From positions 806,001 to 870,000 of the forward strand of contig JARUPY010000538.1 of NCBI GenBank assembly GCA_029817715.1: DNA of 64,000 bases, in the 5' to 3' direction. Position numbers and translations under genes: made by a program. Positions 34,101 to 45,480 of the stretch are shown piece by piece. Origin of the DNA: Melastoma dodecandrum (lineage: Eukaryota > Streptophyta > Magnoliopsida > Myrtales > Melastomataceae). Every line of letters begins with the position of its first letter. Within the stretch, counting starts at the first letter, position 1. The notes under the pieces were generated by a model, which was not told the DNA's origin, did not search any database, and worked only from the letters and a program-made list of their open reading frames with translations.

Positions 34101-36931
34101 ATGTGTGTAGAGGTCACAGCTCTATATATAGGTCAAGTGCCCATAAGGAAAAGGATTCTCTTATTTTCATGTCGTGTTCATTTGCTTGTTCTCCCAATTG
34201 AAGCCTAATTGCTAGAGATATACCCAGGCCTTTTTGATCTGGATATTCATTTGCCTAATGATCTAACGTAACCGTCCTTATGTCTGAGCTGATCTTGTAA
34301 TTATTCTCGTAGAGGATTAAAATTGTGCATCTTCATTTCCTGTCCATCTACAACTAAAACTGTAGTTTGGAAAATATAAGTGTTTCCACAAGTTGTGGCT
34401 GTTCTTTTAGGATCAGGAACAATTATGTACGTTATTACCCTTTATATCAGTTACCTTTTTAATGTTCTCTTTCATCTTTGCATGGATGTTTCACGTTATT
34501 GTTTATAGAGATAGTGTAGTCGAGAACCTTTTTTTTATTTAGATCATGGATAGTGGTTCAAGAGCTGTGAGCTTCGCTTTATGACCCTTCTACTAACATT
34601 TCCCCAGTAGTTAGTAAGTGGGACCCCTTATCATCAACCCTTTCTAAGAAATATAATCAAGGTACATCCTCTGGTAAGGTTATTCAACTACGGTTCAAGG
34701 AATGGTTTCTTATATCCTTCTCCTCTTGAATTCGGATCCTTCTTCTAAAACCCTTTGCGCGATCTGAACTCTCCTCAAGAATTTCGGCTTCAAGATATAA
34801 ATGACGGGGCTGCTGCCAGTTCGCATATGACGAAACTCCCGATATGAGAAGGGGTGTGTTACGTGGCCAATAATATCTTCATGCTACCAGAGATGATCAA
34901 GTTCTGTTCTCTTTCCTTAGATTGGTAAAACAAATAAATAATATAAGAGGGAGTATTTCAGCTCTGCTCCTCTGTTTGTGGATTTTAGTTCCTAACTTTT
35001 TGGCTAATGAAGATGTTCACCTTGGTCTTAAAGGCTACCAAATATGTATCAGCTGTTCGAAAGAAGTCCTGGTATTTCCTGAATTACTTGCAATAACTTT
35101 ATTCAAAATATTTGATCCCTGGTAAGGGGAGATTAGTCATTTGTGTTGTAAGTTTGCCGTGCACATTCCTTTTCCATGACTCTGGTGGTGATGCACTTCA
35201 AATCAAGAGGCTCAGTCAATTAAGGTGAGCACGGCTAATGAGGCTTACTGCCTGTCTGCCGTGCCCATTTATTTTGTGCCTATCTTTAGAGTTGTCAATA
35301 AGTCGCCATAGTGAACCTTTCCTTAGCCTTTGATGTTGATGATATGATTTGTATCTTTCTTGAAGAATTGATTATGCAAATTGATCTTTTGCAGATCCGA
35401 TTGGTTCATGATACAGTTTCTCAAAAGCCAAGAGGATACGCTTTCATTGAGTATTTGCACACTCGCGATATGAAAAGTAATTCCCCTATAGCTATAACCG
35501 AAGTGATACACTAGAAGTCTGGTTTGTTTCTCCATTAAGTGGTAGCTCTGTATATAATTCAATTTCAAGTGGATGAAGTATTGTTTATTGATGATATATG
35601 CAGCCTGTGTTTCCTTTTCGTAACTTTTTAATAATCTGGAACAGCTGCATATAAGCAAGCAGATGGGAGAAAGATTGATGGAAGAAGAGTCCTTGTTGAT
35701 GTTGAACGTGGTAGAACTGTTCCAAACTGGCGCCCTCGTAGACTGGGAGGAGGACTGGGAACAAGTCGTGTTGGGGGAGATGATGCTAGCCAGAGGCCAC
35801 CGGGGAGGTAAATCAAAGAAATAGAGTTTGTGTTAATATCCTAATTGTAAGTTAGTGCAGATTCTTTGAAAAGCTTGTTTTCGTAATAATATGAAAATAC
35901 GTATTTAGCAAAAATATATTGGGAATGGCTTAACTGACATCAGCCGGGTGTTTTCTTACAGAAGTAATTTATTGCTATAACACATTGATTGTGTGTGATT
36001 GAATTTTCTGCTGATATGTAAAGCTGCTCTAGTCCTGGGTTTCATATTTCTGGAAACTTGATAATCTGTGTTGTAAAACCTATTTAAACACTGATGTGCC
36101 CCAATTCTTTTGCATGATCATGGTAATCTAATTGTTAAACTTGTCTAGGGATCAACCGCAGTCTGGTGGACCTACCCGTTCTGAGGAGCCAAGGAATGAG
36201 GATCGACGGGATAGGTGAGTGGCTGTTGTTTGATAAACTTGGAAGTGGGTTTTATCCTTTTGCATTTTGGTGGCTTTTTCACGTAAATGGCTCTTCTAAT
36301 TACTGTTAGGGAAAAGTCCCGTGAAAGAGGAAGAGAAAAGGAGAAAGAACGTGAGAAATCTCGAGAGAGATCTCACGATCGAGTCAAGGAACATGACCAT
36401 CATGATGACAGGCATCACCGTGACCGTGAGAGGGAGAGAGACAAGGAGAGTAGTCGCGGTCGTGACCGTGATCGTGAACGTGAACGTGGCCGCGACCGTG
36501 GCCGTGATCGTGATAGAGAGGATGGTGACCGTGACCGTGGTCGCGAACGTGGCCGTGATCGCGACCGTCCCCGTGAAAAGGACAGGGAAAGGGAGAGGGA
36601 GGATCGTGGTCGTTCCCATGACAGGGATTATGAATATGACAGGACGGAGTCAAAGCATGACCGTGATAGGCATGCTGGGAGAGATCGTGAATATGACTAT
36701 GGTGGGACCAAGGGCGGTGATCATGGGTGGTATGGGCAGCCAGAGCCTGGGCAGTTGGATGAGAGTCGAGACTATGACCATCATCGTAGCCATTATGATC
36801 GCGGGGAAAGGGGGCGATATGACGATCCGATGAACCATGGTCGCTATGACCGTTATCCGGATGATGGAGGCAAGTATGACCAAATGGATGAGGATAGCTA
36901 CCATTTTGGGCGTGGGGCGAGTAGGGACTGA
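31156..36931 (+). CDS. U1-70K: U1 small nuclear ribonucleoprotein 70 kDa (U1-70K)
   Basis: Binds stem-loop I of U1 snRNA and recruits SR proteins at 5' splice sites in the nucleus. Ten exons: 31156-31254, 31866-31980, 32078-32157, 33647-33722, 33817-33881, 33957-34019, 35395-35476, 35645-35807, 36149-36214, 36310-36931, all in phase, 476 residues. The conserved N-terminal region ([35 protein letters not shown]) leads to an RRM with RNP2 LFVAKL (140-145) and RNP1 RGYAFIEY (179-186), then [20 protein letters not shown]. The C-terminal half is an Arg/Asp/Glu/Ser-rich domain encoded largely by the last exon. The start MGDYNDA at 31156 matches plant orthologues. Two donors are non-consensus (CTG|GTCGGG at 31255, CAG|GCTAGT at 31981). 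The 1375-bp intron 34020-35394 sits where Arabidopsis U1-70K has its regulated long intron. Confidence 0.95.
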
Positions 36932-39714
36932 GATCACGGGTGATGCCAGAGAGAATGCCAAATCCTCTGCTATAATTGCAAACGCTATGTATTTATGCGT
37001 TGCTTTTTCTCCATTTCCTTCCATCGTTAGGGACGAAAAAGAATGGATTTGCTCGTTTTATTTCCTGAGATTTTTGGGCCTGGGTTTTAGTACTCCTTAT
37101 GGTGTGGAAACACAGGTTGATGGTAGGTTGGTAGGATGAGATGATGGGAGTTTCATTCTTGGATACCTCTTTTGTTGTTTGTCTGCTTAAATTGTGGTGG
37201 TGGTGTGTCATGATGGCTTGATGCCTGGTGAGGTGACCGTCGTCGTCAATTATTAAGTGTTTAAACTTTCAAGTAAGTTCGTTCGGCTTACGTTGGATTA
37301 GAATCGTCGACATTGAATTATTATTGATAAACGTTATAATAGGATTGGTAAATCTTGAGGTGACGCAGGGGTTCAGTTGTTAAACTACAAGAATTTAGTT
37401 ATTAACCCAATAAATAAAAGAAAATTCTCATATTCTTAACTTGCATTAGTGCGTGCGTCTTCAAAGGTGCACAACTCATCCCTGGATATGAAGGAATACA
37501 AAGACCACTTGGCTAAATCAAAAATACCAAAGATGGAAGATATTGTGGTCTCAATATTGAAAGAAATGGGACAAATTGCCAAAATTTATGACCCAAGGCA
37601 GTCGAGGACATGGGATTTCAAGATTTGGCATAAACGAAAGTCAGATTCTCTGTAAGAAAACAGCCAACGCAATCTCTAAATACAAACCGGGCTAAAACAT
37701 TGGTCTAACTAAACCGGGAAATACAACGCAATCTCTAACTAGATTTTTAAGATCTTTGTGTTGTTTTAGATGCCCAAATCATTACAATGAACCACTGTCG
37801 ATATGTTTGGCATGGGGATTAGTTGAATCAATGAAGAATCTTTTCATTCCATTAATTCGTTGAGGGTAAGAGAAATATTATTTTGTTCCATAATGTTATT
37901 TGTCGGCTCATTCAAAAGAAATCCCCACCAACCAGGGGTCATGGCCCTCTCCACGTACAAATAAAATATTGTCATAGATTATCGTGTGTTATATTAACAT
38001 ATGATGAAATATGACCTTAGAGGGACTCTCCAAAAGATAAAGGCCATTAACGAAATACAAACGGGATCTCCACGTAAGCATGGCCCGAGATTAGATGCCT
38101 GGGCCAGCGGAGCCGATTGCTCTCGGAAAGGGAAATCCAAAATCGTGTGCCAAATAAAAGAAAGTGGCCATGGAATGAGGAAGCTTCGCCTCCATACCAC
38201 TAAAACGGCGGAACGTTCCTCTCTCGCCCCCGGCAAACTTCCACTTCCATCCTTACCAACTATTATTAGTCTTCCCAAGCAATTTATGGACAAGCAAGGA
38301 AGACACATATCGAAACTCCCCTTCAAAAAATAATTCGTAAAAAAAAAAAAAATGTATGATTCAGTACTTGCTCAAATCATCAGGAAATTTCCAGGTAATT
38401 TCTCCATTCCTTGTTCTTAGGAACAATGGTGCACCTTCTCTTCCTGCCAAATTGTTAGAGAATTTTAGTTATAAAAAGGACGGATATTAGCAAGATTTTG
38501 TTTGTTCGGAAGTGAGAGCGACATTTGTGGGAAACCTGCAGGTTGTGGTGTAGTGCAAAGGAGATAAATGTCCGTCGTTTCGACGAAGTAGGAGGAGGGG
38601 ATAGATATCCTCCAAATTCTACATTGAATTGTCGGATTCTTCTTCTAAAATATCGTCAAACCCTATTCAATCCCAAGGACTATCAAGAGATCATATGAAA
38701 TCCCAATTCCCACTTAAAAAGACCATATGAAGTAATAGGAGAGGAACGAAAAGCAAATACCATTTTATTTTCATTTCATTTCATTTTCCTCCCTCTTTTG
38801 TCCACGTGCGGCGAATGGCTATAGCATAAGAATCCTTTCTCCCATTGAAATTAATAAAAATTCAGCAAATTAAGTACAAAAAACCAGTGGGATTTTCAAT
38901 CGGTGACAAATAACAAAGCGCGTAAAGGGAGGGAGGATAAATCTTAAGAAGCTTTATGCATATAACATACTTTCTCCCGTGACTTTTTGCGCGGGGGACT
39001 GATATGATTCCGACAAGAATTGTGTGTACTGTCTTAGCAAAGGGGGTAGGAAGTTTCCTATACCTCTCCTCCCCATCTACAAGTGTTCCTTCCCGTTCCC
39101 TTTTGTCCGTCGTCTTCGATACAAGAAGAATTGAAGTTACGTCTCTTGGGTGGTGTTTGTGTTCCTCGAAATTTTCTTCCCTTTCCTTTGTTTGTTTATG
39201 CAATGAAAAATCGAAAGGGAATCTTAAGGGGTGTTAGAATATCGGACTGGTCCATATGTCGAGCCTAGTATATGGCCAATTGGGTTTGCTATATGGTAAA
39301 TCGAACTCTAATACCATGTTAGAATATCGGACCGGCCCATATGCCAAGCTCAAAACACAAGTCAAGCGAAAATCCTCTTTATATACTAGGCCGGACTATT
39401 TTTTTTATCCGAGGTGGGATTGGGTTTAACGTCGGAACCGTGAGCATTTCCCTTAAAATAAATTATTTTGAAGAACCGTGAATCGATAGAATATTCCCCG
39501 TATCTTAATATCTTTTATTAAATCTTTTTATCTTGATTTCTTACGTCATCTCAATCTATCCTTTAGTGTTTGTGACTCTCCCTACGACCAACTTCCTCAA
39601 AACATAAAGAGGGAAGTCTCGGACAAACTGAAGAGCGCACACACCCACCTGGCTCTCTTATAATATCCACCTGACGGACAGCCTACTCCCCCACTTCATT
39701 CCTACCGGGGAACG
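36932..39714. other. spacer between U1-70K and the TauE/SafE gene
   Basis: U1-70K 3' UTR to about 37260, then sequence without a supported gene. Short frames at 37449-37655 and 37994-38333 have no recognised product. A direct duplication lies at 39232-39365. The last 100 bases are the 5' flank of the transporter gene, with a TATA-like ttataatat near 39659. Confidence 0.4.
39232..39365 (+). repeat. short direct duplication, possible LTR or TIR remnant
   Basis: gttagaatatcggac at about 39232 and 39320 begin two related stretches of about 30 bases, each continuing ggyccatatgycragc. Similar gttagaatatcg occurs near 44009. Probably fragments of one transposon family. Confidence 0.5.
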
Positions 39715-42395
39715 ATGGCTGCATCCATCGCGATTCTTAGGAGTGGTTGGTCGTCCAAGGCAGGGGCATGTGCACGCTTGATGCTCCCGCAGCTGCTCAT
39801 CCTCGCCTCGAGCTTCTCTGCTCATCTTGTGCTCGCGGGGAGACCCCAGAATTCCAAGGGAGGTCACACGTCTTACTCACTCGCGGATAAGGTGATGAGA
39901 TTCCTCTGGAATACCGGCAAATCATCATACGAGCCTGTGTGGCCTGTAAGTAAAATCATCCTCTTCTTTTGTTGCATTGCATGCTGACCTCTTCCGTTCT
40001 TGTTTTGGATGATTCCTTGGCTCATCAATTGGTTAACTATTGTTGGAATTGGCTTCTGTGGTTGCTGGTGTGGGCAGGAGATGGAGTTCGGTTGGAAGAT
40101 CGTGGTTGGATCGATAGTGGGGTTCTTTGGTGCGGCACTGGGAAGCGTTGGAGGTGTCGGTGGTGGCGGCATCTTTGTACCCATGCTTTCCTTAATCATC
40201 GGCTTTGACCCGAAATCTTCTACGGCAATCTCCAAATGTATATGTTGTGGTCATATACCAAAGGGCTGACCGGCTCTACGTTTTTTGTTTTTAAACTACG
40301 TCTAACTTACACACATATATGAACCACAGGTATGATAATGGGTGCGGCTGGGTCGACTGTGTACTACAACCTGCGACTGAGACACCCCACCCTCGATATG
40401 CCGCTAATAGACTACAACCTTGCGCTGCTGTTCCAGCCTATGCTCATGCTAGGGATCAGCATCGGAGTTGCCTTCAATGTCATTTTTGCGGACTGGATGG
40501 TCACCGTCCTCCTCATCATCCTCTTCATAGGTGAAATAACTTAAAACGACCAATTCTTATGTGGGAATGGAGCGTTCTATTTTCTGTCCTCGAATCAGTC
40601 ATTACATAGAATGATTTGTGGACCATATATTGCACGAACATAACAGGGACCTCGACGAAGGCATTCTTAAAGGGGATCGAGACATGGAAGAAGGAGACTT
40701 TAATGAGACAGGCGAGCGATTTTTTTGTGGTGTTTCGAATGTCTAAAAGGATCATGGACTTGGAGATGCTGAATTTTGCTTGTTTTGGTGGTGATAGGAA
40801 GCAATAACCCATCACTCAAAGCTACAAGGAGGAGGTAGTTGAATGATCTACAAATCCCCTAAACATATTTAATCAAAAAACTGATTACTACTAGTTATTT
40901 TAGTTGAAAAAATTGGGCCATTGAAATGTTTCTGACTAATGCGCCAGAAGGTTCAGAGGAAGATTACAGGCCACTCCCAAGTGGTCCAGCTGCTGCTGCT
41001 GCTGCTGCTACCCGCAACCACGATGAAGAGGTTTGCGCGTCATTGCAATTTCATCATCATCATCTCCTGATAGTCCTTATACGTTAGATTGCGCCTACCC
41101 TAAAGACACACTCATCTCTGTTCCTCGCTCTTTTCACGGCGACAGGTTCCAATGCTTAAGAACATATGCTGGAAAGAGTTGTCCCTGCTTCTGTTGGTGT
41201 GGATAGGTTTCCTGGTCGTCCAAATGATCAAGGTGAGACTCTCACCCACGGTTCCATTCTTTCTTTTAGTTCTTTCTAAGTACTCATTTTATAAAATTAC
41301 TTTTGGGACAGACATACACCAAGACATGCTCCACCCAATACTGGATCCTCAATTCCCTGCAGGCAATCGAATCCCTGACAAATATAATCACCCCATTGCC
41401 ACCATTATTTTGTTTAATTTTATATCTTCTTTCTATGTTTTTGGGGAAAATGGTAATGTTGTAGGTGCCGATAGCGTGTTCGGTGACCCTGTTTCAAGCC
41501 ATGGGACTGTACAAAGGGAAAAAGGTGATAGGTTCCAAGGGGAAAGAGGTCACCATTTGGAAGGTGCACCAGATATTGTTGTATTGTATATTGGGAATAG
41601 TGGCCGGCATGGTTGGTGGTCTGCTTGGCCTTGGTGGTGGTTTCATCCTTGGACCTCTGTTTCTTGAACTCGGCATCCCTCCCCAGGTATTGTTTTTCCT
41701 TTTTAAAAATATTCCATGTCAAGCCCCTCCTTTCCTCCTGACCCTCATGAATTAGATCACCCAAAAAATGGAGCTTAAGGGATCATTCACTTTTACTAAC
41801 TGATTAATTTTGTGGCTTGTGTTGTGCCGAGGGAAGGTGGCGAGTGCAACGTCAACGTTCGCAATGACCTTCTCATCCTCGATGTCAGTGGTCCAGTACT
41901 ACATCCTAAAGCGCTTCCCCGTTCCCTACGGTTAAATCCAAAGCCATTTCTTATTGAATTCTATAACTATTCTCCTAGAATTAAATGTTTACCAGAATCA
42001 TTTGGCTAAAATTTTGACATAGTTTCAAAGTTTTATTGAAAAGGGTTCTCTCTTCATCGGTAACTTGCAGCTACCTACTTCACTTTGGTCGCGACCATCG
42101 CTGCTTTGGTCGGGCAGCATGTCGTGAGGAGGATCATTGCAGTCATCGGTCGGGCTTCCATCATCATCTTCATTCTTGCCCTCACCATTTTTGTCAGCGC
42201 GATCAGTCTGGGTAATAATAACATCAAGCCTCGACTATCATCATTCCCGTTGTTGTATACATGTCCTAGCCATGAAATGATCGGGAGATTTCTTGAACTG
42301 TAAACGCGGCAGGTGGAGTTGGGATAGCGAACATGATCCAAAAGTTGGAGAATCAAGACTACATGGGATTCGACAGTCTCTGCAACCATTCCTAA
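39715..42395 (+). CDS. sulfite exporter TauE/SafE family membrane protein
   Basis: Twelve exons: 39715-39945, 40078-40237, 40330-40530, 40647-40711, 40798-40834, 40951-41030, 41146-41232, 41312-41362, 41465-41686, 41837-41930, 42071-42211, 42313-42395; phases agree, 483 residues. A signal-type hydrophobic segment (about 22-42) precedes two TauE halves. The first has [16 protein letters not shown] and the second [20 protein letters not shown], the two glycine-rich pseudo-repeats of this family, followed by [19 protein letters not shown] and a C-terminal LGGVGIANM. Between them is a hydrophilic loop with an Ala7 run coded by a GCT repeat near 40999. Bacterial members export sulfur-containing anions; the plant substrate is unsettled. 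Intron 4 and intron 8 appear to start with GC (40712, 41363), and exon 5 is only 37 bases. Topology fits a multi-pass endomembrane protein. Confidence 0.9.
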
Positions 42396-43300
42396 GATCA
42401 TATCCCTCCTTTACTACAGACGATCAATAAATCAACTAAAAGTCCTTTTTCTTTTCTTTTTCACCATTCAGTTTTTCTATAAACATTGTCAAAGACAGTC
42501 GGTAATTGCGTTGCCTTCCGTTATGAATCTCTATTTTTTATTGGTTGAGAAATAAATATTTATCATTTGGGATCCCATTATTAATCACTTCCACGTTAGC
42601 AGAGGTTAAAACTTGTGTTTGGTAAGTTGTGGATAGGGAAAAAAAATTACACTTTTTTTATAAGTAGAAAATTAAGATGGAGACGTTATTAGTAACGTAA
42701 GGATGCTCCAAAGCTTTTTCCCATTCCACCAGCTATTGCTTTCTGCATGCCTCTCCAACATGTCCACACGTCTCCACCATTTGAGTCTCCAACAATTATT
42801 CCAAAACGGACACGAGAGTTCCTCCTCATCCGGCTGAGGAAATCACCCGCCACGTGTCCGAATGTCCTCGCCACGTGTCTTTCACACAGGACAAGGAATG
42901 ACGCGTTGCCTCCGAGTCCATACCCTCTTATCGCCTCCAAATATAAAAAACTTTCTTCGTCAATAAACTGAAACCCCGATTATTGGAGTTATTGATAATG
43001 AACGTGGGCATCGTTATAATAAAGTCGGGAAGTAGGACTTACGCACCGCCGACAACCTTCGCCTCATCACGACCGTCGCTTACAGCTAGTGGAATCACGC
43101 GACTCGACTTCAGGAAGTTGTGCGTGGCTCGGACCGGTCGACGGGAGGAAGGCAACCCTGACATGGACAAGGCCAACAAGGTCAAACCCGATGATAACCG
43201 GGAGAGCGAGAGGGATGATGGGGACCACCTCACCGTTAAGGCCGGGTAAATATTCTCTAGATTGATTCCCCCATTTTTCTTTCTTTTAGGCCCTTTAGTT
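42396..43300. other. 3' flank of the transporter and 5' flank of the small gene
   Basis: Transporter 3' UTR, then promoter-like sequence. An open frame from ATG 42998 of about 82 codons reaches the donor-like GG|GTAAAT at 43246 but is out of phase with the next exon, so it is best taken as 5' UTR with an upstream ORF. Confidence 0.35.
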
Positions 43301-43675
43301 ATGGAGTGGTTCCGTGGGGTTTGCGTCTCCTTTCTAAGGGATGTGATGGAACACTCCTTTGGGGTAGGATATGCGACTAGGTCCGACGAGGAAGGTTTCG
43401 GTGGGATATACGGAGGGAATGACTCGTGGAAGCTGAAGAAACCCGGGGAGATTGATGAGGACCACCCTGGTGAGTGATTTTTATCCCTCCCGAACAAAAC
43501 TTGCATCGCATTCACCGAGTAAATGGATTGTGGGCGTCCTGCCTGATCTCTTCGTTCTTGTATTAAGAAAAAAGAGCGTTTTTGTTTTTGTTCTGGTGAA
43601 GATTACGACAAGAGCCAAGGGAGCGAAGTTAAGGAGAAGGAGAAAGGTCGTTTTCAGAAGAATGGTTCCTCTTAG
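43301..43675 (+). CDS. small hypothetical protein, two coding exons
   Basis: Exons 43301-43469 and 43602-43675 join in phase to 80 residues: an N-terminal MEWFRGVCVSFLRD, a Gly/Asp-rich centre (GGIYGGNDSW), then HPDYDKSQGSEVKEKEKGRF and a stop. Donor CCTG|GTGAGT and acceptor GTGAAG are good. A 5' UTR exon ending at 43245 with acceptor TTTTAG at 43289 probably precedes it. The charged KSQGSEVKEKEK tail looks like that of small stress-related plant proteins, but I cannot name the family. The alternative is a longer protein starting at 42998, which would need a different donor because the phase does not fit. Function unknown. Confidence 0.45.
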
Positions 43676-45480
43676 TTCCTTCCCCCAACCCCAGCAGAAA
43701 AGAAGTTCAGTAATCACACCGCCCCCCTTCACCTTTCTTTCTTTTCTAAAAAAAAGAAACAAGAATTTCCCGTTATTTCATGCCTCTTCTTTTTCGTTAG
43801 GTGATGGGAATGAGCTTTTGTTTGTGTATAAACTTTTGATCATCCTGGCGCTATGTTATTAACTAGACGAGGATAATGAAACGAGACAAAAAAATTGTGT
43901 TATGTCTATTTATGTATTTCTCTCATGTTAGGTGGAGAGTGCTTTGTTGTCTTTCAAGCATCATCGATCGCCAGTCAAGCTCATCCTTGTAGAATATCTA
44001 GAATATGTTAGAATATCGAACCGTTTTACACATGTTGAGTCCAGTAGTGGATTTCACATGTTGAGTCCATTATCAGTAGTTGATTTCAATGTCGAGTCTA
44101 CCGATGTAGAGCAAGTGGATTCTGTTGATTTTAAAGAGAATAGTTTTAAAATTAATTAGTTGTAAAGAGAGTAGTCTGCTTAATTTTATATATAATTTTA
44201 TATATAAGTCTGCTTAGTTTTATATATAAGTTCGTTTTTAACTGGGACTTGGGTTTCATATATAAGTTCGTTTTTAATGTGGGACTTGGGTTTCGTTTTT
44301 AATGTGGGACTTGGGTTTTTGACATGAGTGGCGACATGTGGTCGTTTTTAATGTGGGACTTGGGTTTTTGACATGAGACTTTTCATTTGGCGACATGTGA
44401 CATGAGACTTGGGTTTTTTCATTTTGGTGGTAATTTTTTTTACATGGACTCGGTTTTTTTTCATTTGGTGGTAATCCTTTTTCATATATTTTTTTTAAAT
44501 TTAAGTTCACATACGGGTTTATTAAGTCTTTAATAAAATTTTTATACAGTATTAGAGTCAGATTTGTCGAATAAAGATTCGACGTGGGACGGTGTTGGAA
44601 TAAAATGGGTCAAATGCTTAAATATTGTTGATACATTTTACCTAAAAGCTTGAAAGTCTCACGTTTCTTAGAGAAGGCTTTAGCGAAGGCATTAAATAAG
44701 GCCTGAGTCAAGTACTTAAATATAGTTGGAATTTTTCACAGGCGAAGGGAAATTTCCACGCATAATTTCTACTTAAACAGTAATAGTTGGAAGTTAAGGC
44801 TTTCTATGAAAATGTTTAAATAACTCACAACTAAATATATTGGTTTTAAGAATAAATTTATAAAAGATCCGTTCAACATCGTGAACGCTAAACTTTAATC
44901 TTCGATATCTTTCACTGTAAATTTATGTTTTATTATTTTATGATAGCTAAGATCTTCAACGGACTAATATTCAGTCAATAGGGTGCCATGCCATATTTTT
45001 AGTAATTAAAGATGACGATTTTATCAAAACGAAGATATCGACATCAACATAATGTTCAAATAATGAATCAAAAAAGGTCCTCAAGCAATTTCATCGTTTT
45101 GTTTTGACAGAATTTAGAACCTTATGACACGAGTCCGTTGAACTTTAAATTGGCAAAAGTAATTTTGGAGTCTTTTGAATGACCTATGCATATGACATGA
45201 TTAGAGACTTAATAATGCTCAAGATAAGTCGAGGTTTCGAGTAGCGAAGGTGGATGGCTGCTAAGGTTACTGAGCGAAGGACTGTAGTCGACAGTGACTT
45301 GACGAGATGAGTGAAGACACACAACGAGTGAAGGCTAGTGAGCGAAAAACTTATTTATTGAAGACATAGGAAAATTTGAAGATTAGGATACATGGAAAAT
45401 ATGAGGCGTGATTAGGATTTGTAGATTTCCAAATCCGAATTAGTTTTCTCATTTTACGTGTATGTTTCGAAACATGGCAT
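43676..45480. other. AT-rich spacer with short tandem repeats
   Basis: No gene. Contains the repeat block at 44172-44425 and then AT-rich sequence with no readable frames. Confidence 0.4.
44172..44425 (+). repeat. short imperfect tandem repeats
   Basis: tttatatataagt-type units, then at least four copies of a unit containing cgtttttaatgtgggactt followed by gggttt, near 44231, 44268, 44293 and 44342, with interspersed gacatgag copies. Looks like local slippage or nested duplication in a transposon remnant. Confidence 0.7.

Noticed and set aside
36296..37024. Several long frames of Thr/Val/His/Ile-rich residues on both strands
   Set aside because: Shadows of the Arg/Asp/Glu repeats of the U1-70K last exon.
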